Shown in pieces: positions 1 through 5,993 of a DNA stretch of 11,870 bases. Numbering within the stretch: position 1 is the stretch's first letter; each line of letters starts with the position of its first letter. Both the position numbers and the translations under genes were made by a program. Below the pieces are notes generated by a model that saw only the letters and a program-made list of their open reading frames with translations, was not told the origin of the DNA and made no database searches. Location of the stretch: NCBI GenBank assembly GCA_028819675.1, contig JAPPKT010000493.1, positions 1 through 11,870 of the forward strand, written 5' to 3'. The DNA is from Caldilineaceae bacterium (GTDB lineage Bacteria > Chloroflexota > Anaerolineae > Caldilineales > Caldilineaceae).

Positions 1-46
1 GCCCCCGCACAAGGGAGGGCCGAATAGGCCCGACCGCCCAACTGCA

Positions 47-67
47 GTAGTCAGTGGTTAGTGGTCA
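47..67. repeat. Short degenerate heptamer tandem repeat
   Basis: Three consecutive 7-bp units, GTAGTCA, GTGGTTA and GTGGTCA, fit the consensus GTRGTYA. They lie in the noncoding left edge, beyond the stop of the Gfo/Idh gene. Just after them, the hexamer GATAGG occurs at 83-88, 90-95, 107-112 and 163-168. The whole 1-170 stretch is simple, purine-rich and without a convincing gene. This is seen directly. That it is a genome-wide intergenic repeat is only a guess. Confidence 0.5.
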
Positions 68-170
68 GCAAAAGAAACGAATGATAGGCGATAGGGTTGA
101 AGTTGAGATAGGAGTAGAAACACGTTTGGCCTGGCTGAATCATGAATGGCGTCTGGCGGGGAGATAGGCA

Positions 171-1424
171 TTATGCATTCTCGATGATTTCCTGGCTGAG
201 CTCGCCGGTCTCTTCGTTCTTCATGATGACCTTGATCTGGCCGCCCGGCATTCGTTCCTGTTTGAGGATTGTCAGACCGGCGGCGGCGGCGAGGGCTTCG
301 GCAGGGTCAGGTTCGACTGCGGCGGGGGCCTGCTGACCGCGGCTGTCGCGGATGAGGGGGACGTTTTCGCGGCCTCGCCAGACTTCGAGCTGCACCGGTT
401 CCCATTGACGGGAGGAGGCGGAGCGGTAACAGGCGTCGATGACGGCGTTGACGACGTAGCCGTCGTAGAAGGTCTCTCTGGGTTCGGTGCCCTGGTCGAG
501 GGAGTTGAACATGTCGTCAAACATGTCGCTGTAGCCGAGCTCGACGACCTCGTCGCCGACCGGGAAGAGCCAGCCGCTCTCGGACTCGGCCTTTTCGGCG
601 ACGTAGCCGGCGCCGGCGCCGCTGGTATACATTTCATAGCCGGTGCGCAGGAAGTGATTGAGCCAGATGGTGCCCTCGGTGCCGGCGACTTCGTCGCGCA
701 GGTCCATGCCGCCGCGGAAGGACCAGCTGACTTCGAACTGGCCGATGGCACCGTTTTCGAAGCGGATGAGGGCGATACCGTTGTCTTCGGCGTCGATGGG
801 GTGGACGAGGGTGTCGGCCCAGCACATGACTTCGACGGGGCGGATGTCTTTGCCGATGAAGCTGCGGACGATTTCGATGCAGTGGCAGCCGAGGTCAACG
901 ATTGCGCCGCCGCCGGCCTGTTCGAGATCCCAGAACCAGTCGCTGTGGGGGCCGGGGTGTGTCTCGCGGGAGCAGGCCCAGGTTACGTGGCCGAGGGCAC
1001 CCTCCTCGACGGAGGCGATGGCCTTCAGCGTCTTGGGCGTGTAGCAGAGGTCTTCGAGATAGCCGCCGAAGACGCCGGTTTCTTCAACTTTGTCCATCAT
1101 GCGCTTTGCTTCGGCTGCGGTGCGTCCGAGGGGCTTGGTGCAGAGAATCGCCTTGCCGGCGGCGGCGGCGAGGTCTACGCACTCTTCGTGGATGTGATTG
1201 GGCAGGCCGATGACGACGGTGTCGATGTCGTCTGAAGTACAGGCTTCGGTCAGATCAGTTGTCCAGGCGGGGATGTCCCATTCGGCCGCGAAAGCTTTTG
1301 CTCTTTCTTCCGTTCGGGAGTAGACGAGCTGCACTCGGTCTCTGCCCCTGCCGCCATTGAGAGCCATTGTGTAGAACATGCCGATCAGGCCGGTGCCCAG
1401 CATTGAGACTTTATGTTCCTGCAC
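171..1424 (-). CDS. Gfo/Idh/MocA-family NAD(P)-dependent oxidoreductase with C-terminal tail
   Basis: Predicted cytoplasmic dehydrogenase of 417 residues, probably oxidising or reducing a sugar, cyclitol or sugar-derived substrate with NAD(P). The N-terminal Rossmann fold shows the glycine motif GTGLIG (residues 10-15). It is followed by an acidic-rich helix region and the family's 'KP' turn, here CTKPLG with K97-P98, where the common Glu of EKP is Thr. The second domain begins near residue 120. It carries the [14 protein letters not shown] segment (171-184), whose D177 and H181 match the usual Asp/His substrate-site pair. The core ends near residue 360. A further ~55 residues form an Ala/Pro linker and a charged tail, longer than usual for the family. 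I chose GTG at 1424 because GGAAGGAG lies 8 nt upstream and the Rossmann strand begins directly after it. The open frame extends further upstream but has no homologous-looking sequence. It is transcribed away from the kinase gene upstream, from its own promoter. The substrate is unknown. Confidence 0.9.
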   Translation of the reverse strand: MQEHKVSMLGTGLIGMFYTMALNGGRGRDRVQLVYSRTEERAKAFAAEWDIPAWTTDLTEACTSDDIDTVVIGLPNHIHEECVDLAAAAGKAILCTKPLGRTAAEAKRMMDKVEETGVFGGYLEDLCYTPKTLKAIASVEEGALGHVTWACSRETHPGPHSDWFWDLEQAGGGAIVDLGCHCIEIVRSFIGKDIRPVEVMCWADTLVHPIDAEDNGIALIRFENGAIGQFEVSWSFRGGMDLRDEVAGTEGTIWLNHFLRTGYEMYTSGAGAGYVAEKAESESGWLFPVGDEVVELGYSDMFDDMFNSLDQGTEPRETFYDGYVVNAVIDACYRSASSRQWEPVQLEVWRGRENVPLIRDSRGQQAPAAVEPDPAEALAAAAGLTILKQERMPGGQIKVIMKNEETGELSQEIIENA

Positions 1425-1432
1425 GTTAATTG

Positions 1433-1440
1433 CTCCTTCC
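1433..1440 (-). promoter_or_regulatory. Strong Shine-Dalgarno for the Gfo/Idh gene
   Basis: The minus strand reads GGAAGGAG, followed by 8 nt and then GTG at 1422-1424. This site decides the start codon, because the reading frame stays open far upstream without any ATG near the Rossmann motif. Confidence 0.75.
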
Positions 1441-1473
1441 GAGTAGGTTAAAAGGTGGTCTGTCTTGCGGAAT

Positions 1474-1502
1474 ATGATAGTCAGTCCGCAACTCGGCGTC
1501 AA
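1474..1502 (-). promoter_or_regulatory. Sigma70-type promoter of the Gfo/Idh gene
   Basis: On the minus strand a -35 box TTGACG (1497-1502, 5 of 6 to consensus) and a -10 box TATCAT (1474-1479, 5 of 6) are separated by exactly 17 nt. The predicted transcript start near 1467 leaves a leader of about 43 nt with the Shine-Dalgarno at its end. It lies in the 125-bp gap after the kinase stop codon, so the oxidoreductase can be expressed independently of the kinase gene. Confidence 0.6.
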
Positions 1503-1549
1503 TCCTGTGTATCGTATGGATGCGAAAATCTGAGGCAAATCTCGCGATT

Positions 1550-2611
1550 TCAGTGGCCCTTGATAACTTCGAGGGCGGCTTGGGCCGCGGCGGGGATGCG
1601 CGGGCCGAAGGCGGCGAAGCGTTGATCCTGCGTTTGGCCGCGCACGTAGCGGACATAGATCTGGGCGATAATGACGGTCACCCTGAACAGGCTGAGCGCA
1701 TGGTAGAAGTGAATGTCGGACAAGTCGCGGCCGCTGTGTGCAGCATAGTGGGCCACGAGGTCCTCGCGTCGCAGGAAGCGGTCGTCGATGGGCATCATTG
1801 CCATCGTTCTGAAGTGGGGAGGGTCGTCGGGTAGGCACCACCAGGCCAGCAAAGCGCCGACGTCCGAGAGGGGATCACCGAGCGTGCACATGTCCCAGTC
1901 AAAGACGGCAACGATGCGGCCCGGGTCATCGGGGGCAAGCATCACGTTATCCAGCTTGTAGTCGTTGTGGACGAGCGAAGGCGAAGTTTCAGGGGGTTCA
2001 TTGGCGCATAGCCAGTCATAGACTGCGTCCATGGCTGGCAGCTCCTCCAGCCTGGCAGCCTGCCAGCGCCGCCACCAACCCTCGATCTGTCTCCTGATGA
2101 ATCCAGAGGGTCGACCCAGTTCACCCAGACCGATAGTTTCGTAGTCGACGGCGTGGAGGTCGGAGAGCGCCTCGACAAGGGCTATGCTCATGCGGGCAGG
2201 GGCGTCGCTCCAAGCGTCATAGACAGGGGGAAGGGACTCTCGGACGACGATGCCTTTGCGTCGCTCCATCACGAAAAAGGGTGCGCCGACTATTGACTCG
2301 TCATCGGAGAAGAGGTAGGCCCTGGGTGCTGAGGGGTACAGTTTCCAGAGCCGAAGAAGCACTTTCGACTCTCTGGCCATGTCATGGGCTGAGGGGGCCA
2401 CCGGGCCCAGGGGAGGGCGACGCAAGACGTACTCGTGGGTGCCGTAGTTAAGCAGATAGGTGAGGTTGGCCGCGCCGCCGCCAAATTGGCGCACAGATAA
2501 GGGATTTTCAGTACCGGGCAGCTTGCCGCGCAGGAACGCCTCGACGGCTTGATCGTCAAAACGCTCATCGGCGCGAACGCTGATTGTATCTGAAGGGTGC
2601 TTGGAAGTCAT
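1550..2611 (-). CDS. Phosphotransferase, APH family (ACAD10/11 N-terminal-like)
   Basis: Protein-kinase-like small-molecule phosphotransferase of 353 residues. The N-lobe has a Gly-rich nucleotide loop [13 protein letters not shown] (42-54) and YVLRRPP (61-67). The latter matches the V-L-R-R/K-P-P signature of the group related to the kinase domain of ACAD10/ACAD11, not that of antibiotic-resistance APH enzymes. The catalytic loop HNDYKLDN (215-222) supplies D217 and N222. FDWD (237-240) replaces the DFG motif, with D238/D240 binding metal. Members of this group, such as LvaA of Pseudomonas and mammalian ACAD10/11, phosphorylate 4-hydroxyacyl-CoAs. No acyl-CoA dehydrogenase lies in this window, so that substrate is only a possibility. 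The start at ATG 2611 fits the beginning of similarity. No clear Shine-Dalgarno is visible, and a leader follows a good promoter. The open frame continues about 300 codons upstream, but that part runs antisense to the nuclease gene and is not coding. An aminoglycoside kinase is unlikely. Confidence 0.88.
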   Translation of the reverse strand: MTSKHPSDTISVRADERFDDQAVEAFLRGKLPGTENPLSVRQFGGGAANLTYLLNYGTHEYVLRRPPLGPVAPSAHDMARESKVLLRLWKLYPSAPRAYLFSDDESIVGAPFFVMERRKGIVVRESLPPVYDAWSDAPARMSIALVEALSDLHAVDYETIGLGELGRPSGFIRRQIEGWWRRWQAARLEELPAMDAVYDWLCANEPPETSPSLVHNDYKLDNVMLAPDDPGRIVAVFDWDMCTLGDPLSDVGALLAWWCLPDDPPHFRTMAMMPIDDRFLRREDLVAHYAAHSGRDLSDIHFYHALSLFRVTVIIAQIYVRYVRGQTQDQRFAAFGPRIPAAAQAALEVIKGH

Positions 2612-2953
2612 TGATATGGGGCAGGATGGCGAGATAGTGTGCACAGCGCGGGACACGGAATCAGCCGCTGTATTTCGGGCGATTATATCGCAGTTTGGCA
2701 ATTCTGTCCCTTCAGTGGGGAACCGCTGCCGAATACGGTAAGACGAGGAGATTGCTGCGCGCGTGGGCTTTGACATCTCCCGGTAAATCAAGTACCGTTT
2801 AGGCGCGGATTGGAGCCGCCAAGGAAGTCCGCGGTCGGCAAGCCAAGATAGAAGAAGCGGAGCCCTTCTACCCGGTGCGGCGTGCCGAAGGCTGAGAGCC
2901 GGCCAGCGACTCAGCGGAATAGAATCGCGATTTGAGCCATATGTCCCCCAATC
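2612..2953. other. Divergent intergenic region, kinase / Rpn-like gene
   Basis: This 342-bp stretch separates the kinase (minus) from the PD-(D/E)XK gene (plus). I find no RNA gene or plausible small ORF in it. It holds the kinase promoter (2682-2710). On the plus strand a -10-like TAGAAT at 2920-2925 lies about 30 nt before ATG 2954, but no good -35 stands at the right distance. Confidence 0.6.
2682..2710 (-). promoter_or_regulatory. Promoter candidate for the APH-family kinase
   Basis: On the minus strand a perfect -10 TATAAT (2682-2687) follows a -35 GGGACA (2705-2710, 4 of 6) with a 17-nt spacer. The start of transcription would be near 2675, giving a leader of about 64 nt before ATG 2611. 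Confidence 0.45.
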
Positions 2954-3787
2954 ATGGCTGACGACGCAGCGCGAGTGCAGTACCACCGGCTTCTGGGCTC
3001 GGGCATGCGACTGAGCCTGGCGGCGGTCCAGGTGAATGTTACGACGGAGTCGAGCATTCTGAGCGAGTCGCCCAGAGTGGACATTCTGCTCTTGCGGCGG
3101 GAGGGCACGGCTTGGACGAAAGCGCAGCGGGCGCGACTGCCGGACGGAATACGCGACAGTTCGGCTGCTCATATCCTCCTTGAGTTCAAGTACACTGAAT
3201 CGGTAACCGAGGATGGGATCCTCCAGGCAGCTGCCTATGACCTCTTCTACCGCCAGGTGCAGAGACTTTCGAGGAGACAGACGCTGCCCGTTGTGCTGAG
3301 CGCCAAGACACCTCAGAGGAGCCGGCTGGCAAAATGGCGATTCAAAGAGTCGCAGAGAGGTGTTTTTCGTACGAACCTCCCCTTTGTGGGACGCGTAATG
3401 CTTCTTGCGCTGAATCGACTTCCGGCGGATTCGAATAATGCCATCGTCAAGCTCTTCGCCAGCCGAAAGCAGGAAAGAGAAGCAGGATTTGCCTCGCTGG
3501 ATAGACATGTTTTTGCAGAATCGATGGAATTGCACGCCTATGTTCTTGGTCTGAGCCAGACCCTCAATGTGAAAGGAGAGTTGAGCATGGCGGAGGTGTT
3601 GACTCCAGAGAAAGTGATGGAGTACGGCATGAGAATACGTGAACTAATATTCGAAACTGGAACGCCCGAAGAGAGGCTGGCAGGCCTTAGCCCGGAAGAG
3701 AGGCTGGCGGGCCTCAATTACGAAGAGCGTCGAGCACTGCTTCGGCTGCTGCAAGAGGAGATGGACGCCGGCGGTGAGAATGGGTAA
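2954..3787 (+). CDS. Rpn-like PD-(D/E)XK nuclease-fold protein with C-terminal nonapeptide repeats
   Basis: A 277-residue protein of the broad PD-(D/E)XK group that includes Rpn (recombination-promoting nuclease/transposase-related) proteins. The core shows D43 in the strand PRVDILLLRRE, E77-x-K79 in HILLEFKY, and a QxxxY element (Q91-AAA-Y95) in the next helix. This is the classic catalytic layout of a metal-dependent endonuclease. SAKTP (116-120) and the following strand-rich part complete the domain. The C-terminus (218-270) is helical and charged. It contains tandem 9-residue units PEERLAGLS (238-246), PEERLAGLN (247-255) and a degenerate YEERRALLR (256-264), typical tail repeats of this group. 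ATG 2954 is the only start after the in-frame TGA at 2933, and no Shine-Dalgarno is seen. An ATG at 2941 lies in another frame beside a run of five C, so the true N-terminus could be four or so residues longer if that run is miscounted. Its biological role (DNA mobility, defence or other) cannot be told. Confidence 0.72.
   Translation: MADDAARVQYHRLLGSGMRLSLAAVQVNVTTESSILSESPRVDILLLRREGTAWTKAQRARLPDGIRDSSAAHILLEFKYTESVTEDGILQAAAYDLFYRQVQRLSRRQTLPVVLSAKTPQRSRLAKWRFKESQRGVFRTNLPFVGRVMLLALNRLPADSNNAIVKLFASRKQEREAGFASLDRHVFAESMELHAYVLGLSQTLNVKGELSMAEVLTPEKVMEYGMRIRELIFETGTPEERLAGLSPEERLAGLNYEERRALLRLLQEEMDAGGENG
3665..3745 (+). repeat. 27-bp in-frame tandem repeat (coding)
   Basis: Three 27-bp units at 3665-3691, 3692-3718 and 3719-3745 encode the nonapeptides PEERLAGLS, PEERLAGLN and YEERRALLR. 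Units 1 and 2 match at 22 of 27 bases, with three of the differences at third codon positions. Unit 3 is degenerate. Copy-number change would keep the reading frame. Confidence 0.75.
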
Positions 3788-3797
3788 GAGATTCTGC

Positions 3798-3823
3798 GTC
3801 CTTAGTGTGTTTCAACACAGGAC
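3798..3823 (+). other. Imperfect stem-loop after the Rpn-like gene
   Basis: GTCCT (3798-3802) and GTGTT (3807-3811) pair with AACAC (3814-3818) and AGGAC (3819-3823), leaving a 4-nt bulge and a tight loop. It lies 10 bp after the stop codon at 3787 and could end that transcript. No T-run follows, so intrinsic termination is doubtful. Confidence 0.25.
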
Positions 3824-3850
3824 GGGCAGCTGACACGACCTTTGAGCGAA

Positions 3851-3882
3851 TCCAGTCACCTGGACCGCTCCAGTAACGTGGA
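3851..3882 (+). promoter_or_regulatory. Paired small palindromes, candidate operator
   Basis: Two copies of TCCA-N6-TGGA, TCCAGTCACCTGGA (3851-3864) and TCCAGTAACGTGGA (3869-3882), stand 18 bp apart centre to centre and match at 11 of 14 positions. The second ends in the GGAG that serves as the weak Shine-Dalgarno of the dehydratase gene. They could bind a regulator twice, or form small hairpins in the mRNA that mask the ribosome site. Function is inferred from position only. Confidence 0.35.
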
Positions 3883-3893
3883 GACCGATTGCC

Positions 3894-5057
3894 ATGAAAA
3901 TCACTGAGATTCAGGCGGTTCGCGTCAATTTCCCCGCTCGTGAGCAAAGGACGGAGCCTCGACGGAAGGGCTGGGCGGAGACGGCCGAAGTCGCCAACCC
4001 GATGTCCTGGTACCCGAAAGTCAAGCGGCATCGCAGTCTCTGGACTCCCAATCGCTGGGGACCGGTGTGGTGCAAAGTTACTTTGGAGGATGGTACCTGG
4101 GGGCTGGGTCTGACCGACAATGGGCGGGTGGCCGCGGCCATAATTGACGATCACATTGCACCTAATCTGATTGGCGAAGACGGTCTGGCAGTTCAGAAGT
4201 TGGCGGACATGATGTTCCGCATGACAAAGCCTTACGGTTCGGTGGGACTGGCTGCCTATGCTGTCAGCGCCGTGGATTTGGCACTATGGGATGCCAAGGG
4301 CAAGTTGCTGGGCCGACCGGTTTACAGTCTTATCGGTGGGCCGCAGAAGGAGAAGCAGTTCTGCTATTCGACCGGGAACGATTTGGACTGGTACAAAGAG
4401 TTGGGCTTCAAGGCGTTCAAGCTGGCATGCCCGTATGGTCCTGCGGACGGATTGGACGGCCTGCGCAAGAACGAGCAGATGGTGGCCGAAGCGAGGGAAC
4501 TGGTCGGTGACGAAGCCGAGCTGATGCTGGACTGCTGGATGGCTTTCGATATTGAGTACACGGTGAGACTGGCGGAAACGCTGCGCCCCTACCGGCTCAA
4601 GTGGATGGAGGAGTGTTTGCTCTCGGAGGACCTGGACGGCCATGTTGAGGTGCGGGAGCGCATTCCCTGGCAGACGCTGAGCACGGGGGAACACTGGTAT
4701 ACACACATGCCATTTCAGTGGGCGCTACGGCACAATGTCGTCGACATTCTGCAACCGGACATCAACTGGGTAGGCGGCCTGAGCACATGTCTGAAGATCG
4801 CAAATGCCGCGGACGCCGCCGGTAAGAAGGTGATCCTGCACGGAGGCGGGAGGAATCCCTTTGGCCAGCATTTCACCCATGCCATTGCCTGCGTCCCGTG
4901 GTTGGAATACTTCATCGGGTCCGCGCCGGGGGTACCATTGGAGGAGTCGGCGGGCATTCCCGGGCAGGCTGTGGCAGAGGACGGCTGGCTGGTGCCCACC
5001 GATGCGCCAGGATTCGGGCTTGAGATACAAGAAGAGTGGATTGAACCCTATTTTTGA
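3894..5057 (+). CDS. Sugar-acid dehydratase, enolase superfamily (L-rhamnonate dehydratase-like)
   Basis: A 387-residue mandelate-racemase/muconate-lactonizing-type enzyme, predicted to abstract the alpha-proton of a sugar acid and lose water to give a 2-keto-3-deoxy acid. The N-terminal capping domain covers about residues 1-120 and the barrel follows. The Mg2+ ligands are D213 (LMLDCWM), E239 (KWMEECL) and E266 (TGEHW). The His-Asp pair is H316 (VILHGGG) with D289 (LQPDINW). Segments MLDCWM, LKWMEECL, LQPD-x-x-W-x-GGL and PGFG-x-E agree closely with E. coli RhmD as I remember it. The capping-domain loop differs: residues 1-40 lack any His, where RhmD has several including a specificity residue. 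The exact substrate may therefore be another deoxyhexonate or uronate-derived acid. ATG 3894 has GGAG 10 nt upstream. It is the first gene of a likely operon with PhyH and the amidohydrolase. No clear promoter is seen in the 106-bp gap, which instead holds the paired palindromes. Confidence 0.88.
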   Translation: MKITEIQAVRVNFPAREQRTEPRRKGWAETAEVANPMSWYPKVKRHRSLWTPNRWGPVWCKVTLEDGTWGLGLTDNGRVAAAIIDDHIAPNLIGEDGLAVQKLADMMFRMTKPYGSVGLAAYAVSAVDLALWDAKGKLLGRPVYSLIGGPQKEKQFCYSTGNDLDWYKELGFKAFKLACPYGPADGLDGLRKNEQMVAEARELVGDEAELMLDCWMAFDIEYTVRLAETLRPYRLKWMEECLLSEDLDGHVEVRERIPWQTLSTGEHWYTHMPFQWALRHNVVDILQPDINWVGGLSTCLKIANAADAAGKKVILHGGGRNPFGQHFTHAIACVPWLEYFIGSAPGVPLEESAGIPGQAVAEDGWLVPTDAPGFGLEIQEEWIEPYF

Positions 5058-5112
5058 GTAAAGAACCGTGCCAAAGATGAAATTATAGCTCTGCTCGCCT
5101 TTCCTACCCACT

Positions 5113-5118
5113 AAGGAG
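5113..5118 (+). promoter_or_regulatory. Strong ribosome binding site of the PhyH gene
   Basis: AAGGAG lies 7 nt before ATG 5126, far stronger than the sites of its operon neighbours. This suggests the dioxygenase may be the best-translated gene of the three. Confidence 0.75.
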
Positions 5119-5125
5119 CAACAAC

Positions 5126-5986
5126 ATGCTGACCCGACAACAGATCGACTTTTATCACGAAAACGGCTATCTGGGCGTGGACGGCGTCCTTTCAGCAGAT
5201 GAGGTGGCGGACTTGCGGCGGGTAACCGATGAATTCGTCCAGCTCAGCGCCAGCGTCACTGAACATACCGATGTATTTGACCTGGAGCCGGGACACACGC
5301 CGGAATCGCCCAAGCTACGCAGACTCAAGGACCCGGTTGTGCAGCACAAGGTGTACGAAGAATGCCTGAGGCACCCGGGCATCCTCGACATTGCCGAGCA
5401 GCTTGTGGGGCCGGGTCTGAGGACGAATGGCAATAAGCTGAATATGAAGTCACCGGAATACGGCAGCCCTGTCGAGTGGCATCAGGACTGGGCATTCTAT
5501 CCGCATACGAATGATGACTTGCTGGCCGTCGGTGTCTGCATGGACGATATGATGTACGAGAACGGCTGCCTGCTTGTGATTCCCGGTTCGCATAAGGGCC
5601 CGGTTTACACGCATCATCAGGACGGACACTTTGCCGGCGCGGTTACGGTTGAGGTGCCGGACGCGGACAAGGCAGTGCCGATAGAATTGGAGGCCGGCGG
5701 CATCTCGATCCACCATGTGCGGACGTTGCATGCTTCGGCGAAGAACGTCTCCACGCGTCCGCGGAGACTGCTGCTTTACCAGTACTGTGCCGTGGACTCC
5801 TGGCATCTAATGGGTTACTCCAATTGGGAGGCCTATGCGGATTCGGTTCTGCGCGGCGAACCGTGCAACCGTCCGCGGCTGGCGGATGTGCCGGTGTTGA
5901 TGCCTTTGCCGGAGGCTTTGCGCGGGGGCTCGATTTACGAGACGCAGACGATTCTCGAGAAGCCAGTATTTGCGAAGGCGGCATAG
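5126..5986 (+). CDS. Phytanoyl-CoA dioxygenase (PhyH) family Fe(II)/2-oxoglutarate oxygenase
   Basis: A 286-residue soluble non-haem iron oxygenase, close to the family's usual length. The family couples 2-oxoglutarate decarboxylation to hydroxylation or demethylation of a small molecule. The double-stranded beta-helix residues are visible. The iron triad is H119 and D121 (EWHQDW) plus H202 (RTLHASAKN). R213, 11 residues after the distal His, corresponds to the arginine that holds 2-oxoglutarate in PHYH and EctD. The N-terminus (LTRQQIDFYHENGYL) is the usual opening helix of the family. ENGCLLVIPGSHK (145-157) is the conserved turn after the core strands. The gene lies 68 bp after the dehydratase and 7 bp before the amidohydrolase, so it probably acts in the same pathway. 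The family has very diverse substrates and nothing here fixes this one; phytanoyl-CoA itself is improbable. Confidence 0.9.
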   Translation: MLTRQQIDFYHENGYLGVDGVLSADEVADLRRVTDEFVQLSASVTEHTDVFDLEPGHTPESPKLRRLKDPVVQHKVYEECLRHPGILDIAEQLVGPGLRTNGNKLNMKSPEYGSPVEWHQDWAFYPHTNDDLLAVGVCMDDMMYENGCLLVIPGSHKGPVYTHHQDGHFAGAVTVEVPDADKAVPIELEAGGISIHHVRTLHASAKNVSTRPRRLLLYQYCAVDSWHLMGYSNWEAYADSVLRGEPCNRPRLADVPVLMPLPEALRGGSIYETQTILEKPVFAKAA

Positions 5987-5993
5987 GCAATTC

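Noticed and set aside
17..31. GGGCC-GAATA-GGCCC hairpin as terminator of the Gfo/Idh gene
   Set aside because: The stem is only 5 bp, more than 135 bp beyond the stop, and lacks a T-run on the relevant strand.
405..1235. Long plus-strand open frame (276 codons) opposite the Gfo/Idh gene
   Set aside because: It is low-complexity (Ala/Val/Gly/Asp-rich), lacks motifs and is exactly antisense to a gene with clear family motifs, promoter and ribosome site. It is a by-product of GC-rich codon use.
1425..1841. N-terminal extension of the oxidoreductase frame up to 1841
   Set aside because: The extra 139 codons run over the 3' part of the kinase gene on the same strand in another frame, show no similarity pattern, and are separated from the real start by a promoter and a strong ribosome site.
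2612..3535. N-terminal extension of the kinase frame up to 3535
   Set aside because: It overlaps the Rpn-like gene antisense and has no domain signature; the kinase fold begins right after ATG 2611.
5054..5089. TTGAGT ... TATAGC as a promoter before PhyH
   Set aside because: The spacer is 24 nt, too long for a sigma70-type promoter; co-transcription with the dehydratase is simpler.
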